This document shows, piece after piece, positions 1-12,922 of a stretch of DNA of 64,000 bases (positions are counted from its first letter, which is position 1; each line of letters starts with the position of its first letter). The DNA comes from Parasponia andersonii (lineage: Eukaryota > Streptophyta > Magnoliopsida > Rosales > Cannabaceae): assembly GCA_002914805.1 (NCBI GenBank), contig JXTB01000378.1:130812-194811 (forward strand), read 5' to 3'. The notes under the pieces are model-generated. The model ran no database searches and had not been told where the DNA came from. It saw nothing but the letters and a program-made list of their open reading frames with translations. A program made the position numbers and the translations under genes.

Positions 1-1507
1 GTTACTCCTATCTCAATTACACCCTCCAGGTGGGGAAAGCAGACCACTGTCTACATAACCAAAGATAACGAAAAAAATAAACATTATGAATAATAACAGA
101 TCAAATGGCAGGTCCTCAAAAAAATCTTATTTTCTTCATTGAAGGAAAAAAAAAGATGATACACTCATTCAAATGTATGGTAAATATGTTTTTCGGTACT
201 TGATTTGGTATAGAGGAATCACCATACCTGAATGGAAGCACTCTAGGGAAATCATCAACATCCATGGCACAATAAGTTCACATAGAAACAAAACAAGTCA
301 GTCAGCTTTGCTTGCTTGTTAAAATGATAGTGCCAATTACAATACTAGATATCAGAGTCAACAATAAAACACATCACAGCCAAGAATTTTAGTTGGGCCA
401 AAAACCAACAACCAACCTTAGCTAGTAAAGAACGAGAGAATACTTTGCAATCTGCAAGTTGAGCATCACATAACCAAATAGTTTGCCCATCTGCTAATGC
501 TCTGCCTGGAAGACTATGTAATGATATGGAGAACAAGAAAAAAGATGTTTAGTTGGGCCAAAAAAAATGATAATAATTTATCAAAGAGGATGGAAAAGCT
601 TTGTTCAGTACCTTTGACCAGGTTTGAACACAAACGACATGCAAACCAAGTAATACCACTCTGCATCAGTGAGATCGTCAGGAGATAATGCAGCACCAGA
701 TGATGTCGTTTTAGCTTGTTGGTCATTTTCACCTTCCAAAAGAGAAATGTAAAGCTCCCTTAATTGCTCACTTCTTTGTAAGCCTATTTTTTCAGCTTTA
801 AGCTCATTTGCATGGACTGTATTCCTTGTTTTGATGTCTCCATTGTAATAGCCCTCACCCCAATCCAGCACCCTGAACAATATTACATCAAGTTTCAAAG
901 ACTTCCCCCTAAAATTATGGATTATGTGCTTCCAATCACACCATTATGAAATTTATAGCAGAACAGTAGACAATGGTGTTTAATATCTCATCTGGGTTTG
1001 ACATCAGAGTAAAGTTCCCTATTTGGAATGTACCCTTATACGTGAAACTCAAAAATTACAGAACAACAGACTAAGCTAGTGTGTTTAACATGTACCCTTT
1101 TGGTGTATAATATCTAATCTGGGTTTGACCAAGTTTCATTATTTTCCCTGTAATTATAGAGTATTTACCTCCCTTAGAAGGAGAAGATTTTAGCTTCAAA
1201 GCTTCCAACTACACCATTATGGAATTTATAGCAGAAAGCACTAGTGTTTAGTATCTACTTTGGAAGACACACTTTTTCATGAAATTCATAATCTATCATT
1301 TAAGCTACATATGCAAGTCAGGAAACACGTTTGGACTCAGAGAAAATGAAAAAGAAAACTCATCAGAAAATAGACAATATACCCTTTTTCTCTGGTTGAC
1401 AAAGACCAGAAAATTGCATAGCTCCATTGAATGCTCCTTACAGCTACAGCAAGCTGTTTTCTCAGTTTATCCAGTGTCTCCTCATGATCTTGACTCTTAC
1501 TAGCCAT
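1..1507 (-). CDS. bHLH (MYC-type) transcription factor, GL3/EGL3/MYC1-like, 5' part only
   Basis: Partial gene running off the left edge. Exons read on the minus strand: 1383-1507 (start ATG at 1505-1507), 612-872, 417-513, 228-242 and 1-50. Together they give 182 codons with consistent phases and GT-AG borders. The protein begins MASKSQDHEE and contains family blocks of the bHLH-MYC N-terminal domain: SIQWSYAIFW (about 25-34), GYYNGDIKTR, SEQLRELY, DLTDAEWYYLVCMSF, LPGRALADGQTIWLCDAQL, VFSRSLLAKSASIQTVVCFP. In the known family (subgroup IIIf: GL3, EGL3, TT8, MYC1, JAF13) this region binds R2R3-MYB partners in the nucleus in MYB-bHLH-WD40 complexes that control anthocyanin and epidermal cell fate. 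The bHLH domain itself lies outside the window. Oddities: a 15-nt microexon (228-242), and HLEG where relatives often have FLGG. Family assignment is firm; the exact orthologue is not. Confidence 0.92.
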
Positions 1508-4500
1508 ATTTTTTCTCAGAGGAAGAGAAACTCAAGTCAAAGCAAGATGAGAGAGAACCCACCGACAAATCAATCAGACCTCAAAAGAATTGGCTAGCAT
1601 CTTTTTCAAAGCAAGTGGCTGTGACACCCTCAAATCAGTGAGAGGTAACTCTGCAGAGTTCCTTTGGTGCCAGTATAGAAAACTCAGTAGACTGAAAAGT
1701 CAAGGCTCTGAGCTCAATATTGTACCCTTTTCCTTTTACAAGTTAAAAATAGCTATGCCTTCTGAGTATGGTAGATACAGATTCAGTTCCTCTTTTATCA
1801 ATCAGCCTAGGCACATCTTTGTACCTTGTTGTTTAGTTTGAATTTATTACTAAGGATACTAACACATCATGATGGTCTTCAGGTTTAACATGTACGTGTG
1901 TCTTGTGTATAATTTTTAGTATTTAGGAAAACATCATGTTTTCGGTAAGACCCTTTAGTTCCTACTTCCTAGATACCAATTAGGTGAAACATGGGAAATT
2001 ATCATAGAAAACCATACGTTTTTTGTCAAATTGGAAAAAGAATCTTGTGTCCTTACAAATCTCATTTATTATAATTACTTTGAAAATAATAAAGCGAGGT
2101 GGGACATGGGCTATCTGTTATACTTATGTCAAATAACTTTGAAAACAATAAACAGAGGTGGGCCATGGGCTATGTGATATGTCTATTTGCAGCCTTTAAT
2201 ACAATTACTTTTCTTGTTTGGGCACTCTTAAAAGCAAACTCACGGCCCACATGTACTAGAAGTATTTGCTTGGGCACATGGGGTATGATCTTCTTCTTCT
2301 CTCTCTCTTTTTTTTTTTCCAACGAGCACACGTTTTACTTCTTTTATTTTTTATTTTTTATTTTTATGATTGGCTATTGGAAAGATCCTGAAACTGAAAA
2401 ACTATTTAATAATTATGATTAACAATTCAAGCACAAAAAAAAAAGATTAACAAATTTAGCTGAAAAAGATCTAGACACTCATTCTCGCTCTCTTCCAAAT
2501 TCTTTTATCTCACTATATTATACATATGGATTCTACACCTTTAGTAATATAATAAATTATTGTTTGCGTATTATTGTGTCTAAGATGGTATGCTCTGATA
2601 GTGCTACTGAACAATAATGGTAAAAATAAAATTCCCAAAAAGTACTTTTGAAGTCAAAAACGGGAGCATGATATAGCTAAAAGAGTCTATTCATCTTTAA
2701 CTTATTTTCAACCTTAGCTCTCAAAATGAATAAGTACAAAAATAATATTACTCAAGATTAGTGTGAGCCACACGAGGCCCAGCGGGTAGTTGCCCGATTT
2801 TTATTTGAGTTTTTATAGCAAATTGTATGTAATTTGTATATAATTTCTTTCTCTTTTTTTTTAAAAAAAAAAAAAAATAACTTCTCTCTAAAATTTATTA
2901 GATTTTATGTATGGTATTTTCATACTAACAATGTAATTAAGTTTAACAACGAGTCGGAATTTCTACTGTCTTGAGATGAATATAAACGCTTACGCAAATC
3001 AAATTATGTGGTTTACTCTTTTTCTTTTTGATTGAGTTCACTGGCAAACCGAATTATATGGATTTTTTTTTCTTTTTTTTTGGGGGGTGGTGATTCATTA
3101 TAATTGTTAAAGTGTATGAGAGAGGGCCAGGGTTTAGATATGGGCCTTACTTATTATTCCTTCGTCCTTTGTCGTCGTTGGTTTGGTCAATACACTTCAA
3201 CCGATCTAACAAAGAGAGAGACCTCAAAAGTCTACTTCAATATTGTAAAATCATGAAACGCACTGCATAATTAGAGAGGACTCACATGTTGACGTTTTGC
3301 TCTTCATAAAGCTCTTTAATTTCACCCCTTTTTTCAATTATTTTCTAAAAGCAATGTCATGTATATGGTCATCGCCTCATCGGTGACCATATATCATAAT
3401 TATAATACAAGGAACTACATAGTTTTACTGGTAATTAGTGACTTTTATTTTTTACCTTCTAAAAAAAATTAAAACTAAGAGGTTCTATGAGGAAAATAGT
3501 AATATCATTGGTGATAATCATGACTGGTTCTTAATTAAGTATCACGTAATCATTGGAGCTATTCAGGGGCGAGTGGGGCAAGTGCTGCTGCTGGTTTTTG
3601 AAAAAAAAAATTATATACATTATTTGTGTAATATATATATATAATAAAGTTATTCGAAAATAGGAGCTTATGGAAATAAATTATCTATTAAGCTAAATAT
3701 CACCTCCCAGTTTAAGACTCATCTACTCATGTCAGTTAATTAACTCACTCTACTTTTTTAAAGGAAAAATTAAATTAGTTGTCCTTTTTTTATACTTAGA
3801 TTTAATAAATATATGTTTTTATCTTTGTATAGTTAAATTACTTAGTATATGTTATTTAACACTTAGTGTATCTATACTCTTCTTTATACTAATTATATTA
3901 GATTTTATACCGAATATATACTTTGTATATTTATTGACATATCAATTATTTTACTATAGTATTTGAAAAGGAAATATTTACTCAAAATATATTCAAATTT
4001 GGTCATTTTGCTATGAGTCTTAGTTTAAGCTAGAGGGCAGGGGTACTTTGTATCAAAAGTTAGAAAAGTTATGTAATAAATCAGAGAAAACATAAACAGA
4101 AGTAAGGAAAGTAAAATGTCATTAAGTTGAATAGAAATTAAGATTCTAAAATATAGAAAATAAATTTTTCTAAGTCACCTAATTTAGGAATATAACTAGA
4201 ATAATACAATTGAGAGCTTGTTTGCAACTTTATATATTCCTAACTAATTTTTGTCAAAATTAGTTTAGTTACTTAATAGTATTAATGATAAGGTCAATAT
4301 ACAATACGAAAACTAGTAAGAAATAACTAAAATTTATCAAAATTAATTATATCATTTTAATACCTCTTTTCTATATGTTATCTTGTAAAAAAAAGGCAAA
4401 TTTTTTTTTTTAGTCACACATGCCCCACCTAGGTTTTAGGGACGAATTAGGTCTATTCGTCCCAGTAACCGTCTATCACACTCGAAACTACAGAGTTATG

Positions 4501-4647
4501 CATGAAATTTGGTTGGTTTTATTGCTTTATTTCATTTTGTCATAATATAACCATTGATCACATGATAAATCCAACTATCTTAACTTATTATTTTTTTGAC
4601 TCGAGTAGAGATATTTGAGTATAAAACCTCTGCGTTAAAAAAAAAAA
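1508..4647. other. AT-rich intergenic DNA upstream of the bHLH gene
   Basis: No gene supported. About 100 bases upstream of 1507 would hold the bHLH leader and promoter (minus strand). The rest is AT-rich with poly-A/T runs (for example 2859-2877). Short open frames here lack family resemblance. 3780-4015 is one copy of a dispersed repeat whose second copy, split by an insertion, is at 5820-6560. Confidence 0.6.
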
Positions 4648-5471
4648 GGTTAATGGCATCATTAGTCCTTAATTTATTATTATTTTTGCATATTAGTTCT
4701 CAATATTTTTTTTGTGACATTTAAGTATTAAACATTTTTTTTTGATATTATTGGTTCTTTTAATATATTTCTTCTAAGATTCCGTTAAAATTCATTTGAA
4801 TGAGATAAATTTTGCATCATAGATCTTAATTTTTCAATTGTTTAACAATTTGGTCTCTATTTTTTTTTATATTTCTGATTAATAATATTGTATCTGCTGA
4901 TCTTTTGAAAAATTAAAATTCTAAAAAAAAAATAATAGAAAACTATAAAACTTTTTAGGCTTATTTGTTGCAAAATAGTTAATTAACTTTTTAGAATAAC
5001 TATTCATAATTATATGAATATTTAATGGATATAGTAAATTTTTATTCAAATTTGACTAGTGTAAAAACGTGTATATGAAATTTTTTTAGTTTTAAAAGTA
5101 GTACGATAATTATTTTTTATTCATAAAATTACTATAGTTTAAAATAAACTAAGGTTTATTAGTATAATTGTTTTTCTTTTTAGATTTTGATTTTTAAATG
5201 AACTATTTGTTTTAAATTTGTCTTTGAATTTTAATTTTTTGAAAAATTAGTAAATGTAATGTTGTTAATCGGGAATATGAATATAAAAATAAAAATTAAG
5301 AACCATATTGTTAAATAATTGAAAAATTGAGATCAATAGCATAAAATTTATCTCATTCAAATAAATTTTAACGAAATTTTGGATAGAATATACCAAAAAA
5401 ATCAATAGTACAAAAAAAAAATATTAGTAATTAAATACAACAAAAAATAAATTGAGAAAAAAAACGATACC
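4648..5471. mobile_element. Foldback/MITE-like element with long inverted arms
   Basis: Left arm 4648-4925 and right arm about 5200-5471 are imperfect reverse complements. Shared blocks include gaatgagataaatttt and caatttttcaattgtttaac on the left and their complements on the right. Total about 824 bp with a 270-bp middle. No coding capacity. Superfamily unknown; no clear target duplication seen. Confidence 0.7.
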
Positions 5472-5819
5472 TCCAATTACAAATATTTAATTGCCCCAAA
5501 CTACTGCAAATACAATTACTATTCGTACAATCCATCCTCCACTCACAAGTACGTTAATTGCTCCAACCATTTTAAAACCATTACTGCTCCTACAGTAAAA
5601 GTATAAGCCATAAAGTCGTTTTACACTTTCACTATATACGAAAGTACAAAGAGTTTTTCTTTTTTGAAAGAGTACAAAAAGTTTTTCTGTCAATGTCATA
5701 AGTTGTACTAGTTTAGATAGTTCTCATCCCGGAAAAAAAAAAAGAAAGTTTATGTTGATTTTATTTATATCATCTATTTATTTTCGGGAAACGGGTGCGT
5801 CTTTCTTTTTTTTTTTTAA

Positions 5820-6560
5820 AAAAATATAGATTTAATATATGCCTATTTTTATCTTTTTATAGCCAAATAATTGAGTAAATAGATCTTCTATCTTAGTAAA
5901 TTTTCTTATAATTTTAGTATATGTATTGAATATTTTAATTTTTTAGTTTATGTTCGTTTGACATGTATTGGATTAGATTATTAAATAAAATTGGATTGAA
6001 TAGTATTATATTGTATATTGTATTTAGTGCAATATAGGACTAAAACAAAGTAAATATAATAACTTATTTTAATGTAGTTCTAATTATATTTTATTATAAA
6101 TAAATAAATAAATATTTCAAAAAATAAAAAAGATAAATTTAAATGATGATTATATAAAATAATATAATTTTAACTTATTTGTGAAAAATAGGTATATAAA
6201 AATAAAATATATTTTTAGTTAAAAAAATTATTAAAGAAAAAAAGAAAAATAATAAAAGATGTGTTAGGCTTAGGACTAAATTAACTCAGCTTCTAATTTA
6301 GGATAATTTAGTCCCATAGGAAGAGACTTAAAACGGGGTTCGGACTCTTTTGTCTAATCTCCTTTGGGCCTAAACATAAGACTAGACAAAAGAGTTCAGG
6401 TCACCAAACGGGTCTTGAATATATTAATTTTTATATTATGTACATCATGTTTTATACTTTGTACATATACTAATACACCAATCATTTTGTTACAATATTT
6501 AAAATAAGATATTTTTACTTAAAATGGATCTGAAATTAGGTCATTTTACTGTAGGACTTG
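5820..6560. repeat. Dispersed AT-rich repeat interrupted by a nested MITE-like insertion
   Basis: The flanks 5820-5950 and 6415-6560 match, in order, the two halves of the uninterrupted copy at 3780-4015 (shared landmarks: gatttaat..tttttatcttt..tatag, then tactttgta..ata, then aggtcatttt / tggtcatttt). The inserted piece, about 5952-6414, begins gttcgtttgacatg and ends caccaaacgggt, a rough inverted pair around CGTTTG. The host sequence ttgaatat.ttaattttt is present on both sides, consistent with a duplicated target. Confidence 0.5.
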
Positions 6561-6781
6561 TTAATTTCTTAGCATTTAAGTTTGCTGATGCTTCAGGGTA
6601 GGGCCAAGGCAACCTATCATAGAGCCTTAAGGTTTTTTTTTTTTGTTGTTTTTGTCTTTAATAAATAGAAACAGTAGAGTTTGCCCTTAAAAAACAATAA
6701 AATCCTACAAAATAGGACATCGTTGATTTTTTTTTTTTTTAAGTCTTCACCGTATTCATATTTCATTCTGTATATTAAAGG

Positions 6782-7338
6782 TAGGGCTAGCAATTCGTGT
6801 TATCGTGTTATATTCAGGTCGACGCGATTACAACACGATACAATAATAATCAACCTGAATATAACATGATTAATAAACGTGTCGAAAACCTAAACCCGAA
6901 CATGATACAATTAATATGCATATAACATTAAACAACATGTGTAACACGTTTGAAAAATGTGTCATGCATTATATTATAATATATTTGACACGATTATTCA
7001 AAATTAACAATGTTACTTCAATTTAACATGATTATCAATCCAACTAAATTATATAATTATGTTTAGAATTAATCAAATCACTTTCAAAATATTAAAAAAA
7101 TTCATAAAGTTGTCTTATGTTGTGTTGACACGACATAAAAATGATCTCTTTAATTAAAAATGTTACATATGCCATTTTTGAATTAAGCAGGTTTATTTGA
7201 AACTCACTCATTTATATTTGTGTTACACAAGTCAACTCAAAATTGACATAAAAATTAAATAAGTCACCCAAATTCATTTATTTCATATCATTTTTAGGTT
7301 GTATCGCTATGTCGTATAGAAAATTATTGTTAGCCCTA
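6782..7338. mobile_element. Non-autonomous hAT-like MITE
   Basis: Terminal inverted repeats TAGGGCTAGCAAT (left) and ATTGTTAGCCCTA (right) bound 557 bp. They are flanked by 8-bp sequences attaaagg and attagatg that agree at 6 of 8 positions, as expected for an aged hAT target duplication. The interior is AT-rich, noncoding, and carries short inverted motifs such as gttatattcagg / cctgaatataac. Assignment to hAT rests on TIR style and 8-bp spacing only. Confidence 0.6.
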
Positions 7339-7346
7339 ATTAGATG

Positions 7347-10055
7347 TATTATTACTTTAAAAGCCAAAGAGAACACCGGAACAAATAATTGTGAATTATA
7401 TGTATAATACGACACTAAAAGTGAAAAAAAAAATCATATTATGAATATTAAAGAACAATGAGCACTAAATTAATAAAATGTAAAATAAAGGAAGTAAGAA
7501 GAATAAATCTGAAATAGCCACAAACTCATTTTTTGTCAAGCACTTATTGAGGCTTACATTAATTACGAAGGAAGTTGTATTTGAGAGGTAATGAATGTAT
7601 AGGCAGATTGAGGGCTTGAATTCTTCATAGTAATTTATTTTTGAGAGAATTAAAATGAATATGATAAAAGTAACAGTGATAATAGCAGCGTTTTGTCGTG
7701 GAACACAATATTAAATCAACAATTTACAATTTCTCATCATATTAACTAACCGATTGTGTCCTAAATAAAAACTAAGACTGCCTAATATGATAAGAAATAT
7801 CAATCCATAAAAATTAAGTGTTAATTTATCGTTAAGTACTAAAATTATCGTAACCTAACTTTATCTAGATATATAAATTAAATAAATTCAAAAACTAAAT
7901 AAATAAAACAAAGATTAAAAGAAGTACATAAATAAAATATGGATAATACTACTAAGAATTCAATTTTATCTAATTACTCCAACAATCGTCAAATTAAATA
8001 ATTACTGGCCTAGTACTACTCAACTCACTAATCAAGAGATCTAATCAAATCTCATGACCTCTTCCGAGTATCAAATGAGATAATATGCCTAAATATCTAA
8101 GTTAATATCCTTATCTAACCCATTCATTTAAATATTCATTAAGTCAAGTCCTTAAATCGTAAGTTAAAGTATTGCTCATCTTTTTATCTCACAACTTTAA
8201 CTCTTAAGTAATTATCTAGGCGTTGATCTCTTCCCAGTCTCACAATTACCTTAAATACATCTCTTAATTTTAGATTATAAAATTAGTCTCTTTTGAGTAT
8301 TAAAATCACAACCTAAATTAGACTAATTTATTAGCCACATAAATTAGAATCATTAAGCAAAGAGAAATATAAATGAATTAAAGGAGGATATAAGAACAAC
8401 AATAAATAAAATAATCAAAACAAAGTGTAAAAATGATACATCAAATCCCAAGATAGAAAATCAAAGCAAACATGCAAAATTTATAGGAATGAACTATTTA
8501 CAAGTGAATTTTGAAAAAAAAAAAAGGCCTAAGTTTTAAAACTCTTTATAAAAATAGTCTTTTTACATTGTCAGTGTTAAGCATAGTCAAGTATATAGTT
8601 GAGTATAATCGAGTATTGTCAAGAACGACTGCTTTGCAAATAAATTAAAAATATAGGCCTTTTTTGCTAATATGTATTTTAAAAGGCTTTTTTGCTAATT
8701 GACCTAGCAAATATAGTATAATCTATAACTAATATTATCGAGAAATTTATAATTCTAAACATATTCATATCATGAGCTCAATACAAATTTCTAACAAGAT
8801 TAGGGTAAAGAATAAAAGAAAATTTTTTGTGGACATGAGCTTCAAGTCTTCGAGAATCTATCCCAAGAATTCCTCAAGAAATCCCTATTTTCAAGTTTTT
8901 CTCTTTGGGAATTCTGTTCATCTTTCTAGTATTTTTCTCTCAAATTCTCTATACTTAGAAATTGTGTCTTCATCATTTTTTTTTAGCTATTTTCCTAGAT
9001 CAAATTCTAAAATACTTAAGGATTGGTGAATTTCATCATTGGATGCTTAAAAGGGAATAATTCGGGCCACAAAAATGGCCATTAGCACGCGATGAGCTGC
9101 ATGTGCACCCTTGAGCAAGTAAGAGGCGCAAGATCTGCCTCAAAGGTTTATAGCTACGCCTCTGCTTCTGTCAGGAGTTCTTTTTTTATCCCTTTTGACT
9201 CAAGTTTTCACCATTATTATGTCGTTCACTTTAATTCATCTTATCGAGTCTCGGTTTGATTTGAGAAGCTTTGAAACTTTTGTTTTCACCACAAATTCAC
9301 CTCAATTCTTATTTATTCAATATTCTTAGAAAAACACATCAAACTAACAAAAATACTTGAAAATGTGCAATTATTTGAGCTTGAAAGATACTATCCTTAT
9401 CATCAAAGAGTAAGAAGAAATTAACTACAATAATCTTGGGCTCTATCATAAATATTATTGGTATATTTGGGTACAATTCTATTTTCACTCGAGGAAGAGG
9501 AATTCAAATATCTCAATACAGAGAGTAACTGTACTTACCATCACACTATGTCTACAATCACAATATATTTAGTTATAGTGAACCACAATGTAATTGGTTA
9601 TTTGTTTTGTTTTTGTTTTTGTTTTAATCAAGTTTACTTGGTTATTTCTTACACGTGAATTAAATTCCAAAATTTGAACTCTTTGCTATATATTTGTTTT
9701 TATTTTTTCCTGCTATGTACCCATACATAATTTTGCTATAGTTTATTTCCATTGTTTTTCGGATTTTGGACAACATAGATAGCAAATAACAATTAACAAA
9801 AGAAAGTGTCCTTTTACCGGAGGTTCACAAAAATGCTAAAGGACTAGTGTCAAGCAATAAATAGTAATATACAATTGTAGGCTCATATACAATTTTATGG
9901 TAGGTTGCATTTCTTTTTAGAATAAATAATGGTAAGAGGTATCATATAGTGCTCAATACTACATAATGTATTAATATGTTACGGCTGATTATAACTATAC
10001 TTCAAGTTAGATTTACCTGATATCCACTTTATTGATTATAATTACTCATTAAGAG
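7347..10055. other. AT-rich intergenic DNA, no gene seen
   Basis: No supportable gene. The short open frames at 8772-9029 and 9458-9658 are low-complexity, with no recognisable domain and no plausible splice partners. 9060-9180 is locally GC-richer and resembles old repeat sequence, but I cannot classify it. Confidence 0.6.
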
Positions 10056-10414
10056 AAGGGATATTATCACTTTTATACCCCATATTTTGACATTTTGTTC
10101 AAATTATACTTTATATTTTGGTTATTATCAAAATTGACATTTAGATTTAAAATTTGTTACAAATATATACTATGACATTGATTTAAAGTGGTTAATTTAC
10201 TAAGTTGCTGTTTAAAAATTTAATAAGCCATATAAAAACATATCTGAGAATAAGTTTATTAAATTATCTTAGTAAATTAACTACTCTAAATTAGTATCAC
10301 GATATAAATTTGTAACAAATATTAAATAAGGGTCAATATTGATAATAATTAAACTATAAGGTATAAACTAAACAAAGTATTAAAATATAAGGTATAAAAA
10401 TGATATTATCCCTT
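10056..10414. mobile_element. MITE-like element with inverted ends
   Basis: The left end gggatattatcacttttata and the reverse complement of the right end gggataatatcatttttata match closely. The match continues inward for about 90 bp with decay (both arms read ..ttatacc..atattttga/ata..). About 359 bp long, noncoding. Confidence 0.6.
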
Positions 10415-10665
10415 AAGAAAATTACACCTCATATAATATTGGGTATAATTGGTACCCTATAACATTAATTTTTTTTTAAAATATAGTGATAAGCATTATA
10501 AATGGCTTTCTTAGCATTACTAAAATAAAAAAAGATCATTAGTCAATGTAAGATTTGTGTAATAAGCAAACTTTTTAGAGCAATACTATGACCACCCTCA
10601 TGTCTAATTACTTGATACGTGGATTCTACTTAAAAATAGTATATTTTAATAAGGACACCGATCTA

Positions 10666-10670
<5 letters not shown>

Positions 10671-10707
<37 letters not shown>

Positions 10708-11076
10708 NNNNNNNNNNNNNNNNNNNNNNNNNNNNNNNNNNNNNNNNNNNNNNNNNNNNNNNNNNNNNNNNNNNNNNNNNNNNNNNNNNNNNNNNNNNNN
10801 NNNNNNNNNNNNNNNNNNNNNNNNNNNNNNNNNNNNNNNNNNNNNNNNNNNNNNNNNNNNNNNNNNNNNNNNNNNNNNNNNNNNNNNNNNNNNNNNNNNN
10901 NNNNNNNNNNNNNNNNNNNNNNNNNNNNNNNNNNNNNNNNNNNNNNNNNNNNNNNNNNNNNNNNNNNNNNNNNNNNNNNNNNNNNNNNNNNNNNNNNNNN
11001 NNNNNNNNNNNNNNNNNNNNNNNNNNNNNNNNNNNNNNNNNNNNNNNNNNNNNNNNNNNNNNNNNNNNNNNNNNNN
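10671..11076. other. (TA)n microsatellite running into an assembly gap of N
   Basis: 10671-10707 is an uninterrupted TA repeat, and 10708-11076 is 369 N. The gap very likely exists because of the repeat, so its true length may differ. The apparent open frames across it are artefacts. Confidence 0.98.
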
Positions 11077-11321
11077 ATTAAATAATGATCTAACGACTAA
11101 AAAAATACCTATTAGATTGGCAACCATATAAATATATATATTTAACATAACTATAGGTATTATTGTGTCAAATTAAAATTCATCACTCACTTCTTTTTAT
11201 GGTAAAATGTGGATGGAGAAAAATATTAAATAATATGTATTTATTTCTATTATTTTGTTTCCAACTATTCAAGTTATGATAATTATTAGATAATGATCTA
11301 ACAGCTGAAAAAGTACTTATA
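11077..11321. repeat. Short direct repeat just right of the gap
   Basis: attaaataatgatctaacga at 11077 and attagataatgatctaacag at 11284 begin two related segments of about 37 bp, 207 bp apart. They may be part of the repeat that broke the assembly. Confidence 0.5.
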
Positions 11322-11569
11322 CATAAGTACAAAAACTTTTTGATTATGACCCTTTTAATAATATTATAAAGTATAGTAGAGAGTTGCATAAAGACAAGGG
11401 GAGAGTGAGGTCAAGTTACCTATCTCCACTTTTAAAATTTCAATTGTACACAAAGTTTTTAGAAAATTCAAATATCTTCTTTTTTTTTTTTAATAATAAA
11501 AACAAAAGGAATGGGCTAACAAAGGGGTATCTTCCCTTGGACATGACCATAGATACTCCCAACCTCACG

Positions 11570-11745
11570 AGCAGGAATGTTCTCTGAGAACTCTTCAGGT
11601 CTTACGCCATTGAGCGGATCCTGGATTAGCAGAAAACAAATTTTCACGTTTAAAACTCACGAAGAAGCTATTAAGGATTCAAACTCACAACCTCTACATC
11701 CATTGACCACCATCTTACTATCAAACCACCCCACTTAGTATAAAT
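11570..11745 (-). mobile_element. Possible tRNA-derived SINE remnant
   Basis: On the minus strand a B-box-like motif, gagtttgaatcct, lies downstream of an A-box-like tggtttgatagtaag with spacing typical of tRNA-type promoters. No target duplication was found, so this is a candidate only. Confidence 0.35.
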
Positions 11746-12152
11746 GCCTTCACTTAAAAATTAAAATTTCAACTATGCTCCCACTTTCATTTTTAACTTT
11801 TAAACTTTTAAGCTTTAGCTATAGACTTTTGGAATATTCAAGTTACAACACCCACTTTATAATTTAAATTTGAATTATGTCGTTATTTGTACTTAAAAAA
11901 TAGAATTAATTGGAAAAACTACACTGACGTATATGCTAGAGTGAAAAACCTCTTCTTTTCTAGAATTTGTACATCTTTTCAACCTAAAATTATTTTAAGA
12001 ATTCAGTTAGTCTCGTTTAGAATGAAAAAATCTATAAATAAACTAACACTAGGGAAAAAAAAGTTTAAAAAAAATTAATTTTTTTCCTTAATATTTTTGG
12101 CCCGTACGTAAAACGTTTTGGCTTTGCTACTAATAGTAGAGTTACATGTCAA

Positions 12153-12445
12153 GAATGATCCTAGCACTTCTTCTAAAATATATATTTAGAATTTTAGAGA
12201 CGATTAACAATTCATTAACACATTGTTATACAAGCAATAAAACAAGAGAATGATCGTAGCACTCCTTAACTTATAAGATATGTATTTATAATTCTAGAGA
12301 CGAATAATGTATAACTCATTAACTCAATATTATTTATATAATGAGAAAGGGGAGTAGTCCTAGCATTCTTTAACTTCTAAAATATATATTTAAAATTTTA
12401 GAGGTGATAGCTCGTTAACACAATGCTATTTTAGAGACCACTTAT
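12153..12445. repeat. Three imperfect tandem units of about 95-104 bp
   Basis: Units start with gaatgatcctagcactt (12153), gaatgatcgtagcactcc (12248) and gagtagtcctagcattc (12352). Each continues with ..taaaatatatatttagaattttagag.. and ..ctcattaacac/tcaat... Divergent, so old; noncoding. Confidence 0.7.
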
Positions 12446-12922
12446 GTAATTTTATTGTCCTTTTATTATTCACCTCCAAATAATAACTTTCTAAAAATTT
12501 AGAAAGTTTAATCATGTTTTTAGTATATGAATGATAATATAAATTTAATTTCAGTCATTTACTTTTAAAATGTTCTAGACTTGTCCCCAAAACTACACAT
12601 TTTGTCTCAATTTAGTTTTTGGGCCTTTAAATGTTACATTTTTCTGTAACTTTTTTTTTCTCCTTTAGTTTTCATTTTCGGTTTTGATTCATGGTTTATA
12701 AAAAGGATTGTTAAAATGAGATCTTCGATCAAACTTAAGACAAAAAAACACGTGAAAACAGAATGTTATATTTGAAGGTGCATAAGCAAAAATTTGCCAA
12801 AAACATGTAAGGACTAAATATAAGACGTTTTAAAAATCAGAGACTAAAATATAACTTGAGTTACTTTTCAGCAACTACAAATAAATTAAACTCTATTGAA
12901 AAAAATTAAAATGATAGGATGG

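Noticed and set aside
2099..2422. 107-codon frame with hydrophobic stretch
   Set aside because: Low-complexity Phe/Ser run from T-rich DNA, no family, no splice context.
10588..11148. Long open frames across the N gap on both strands
   Set aside because: They are translations of N and of a TA repeat, not coding sequence.
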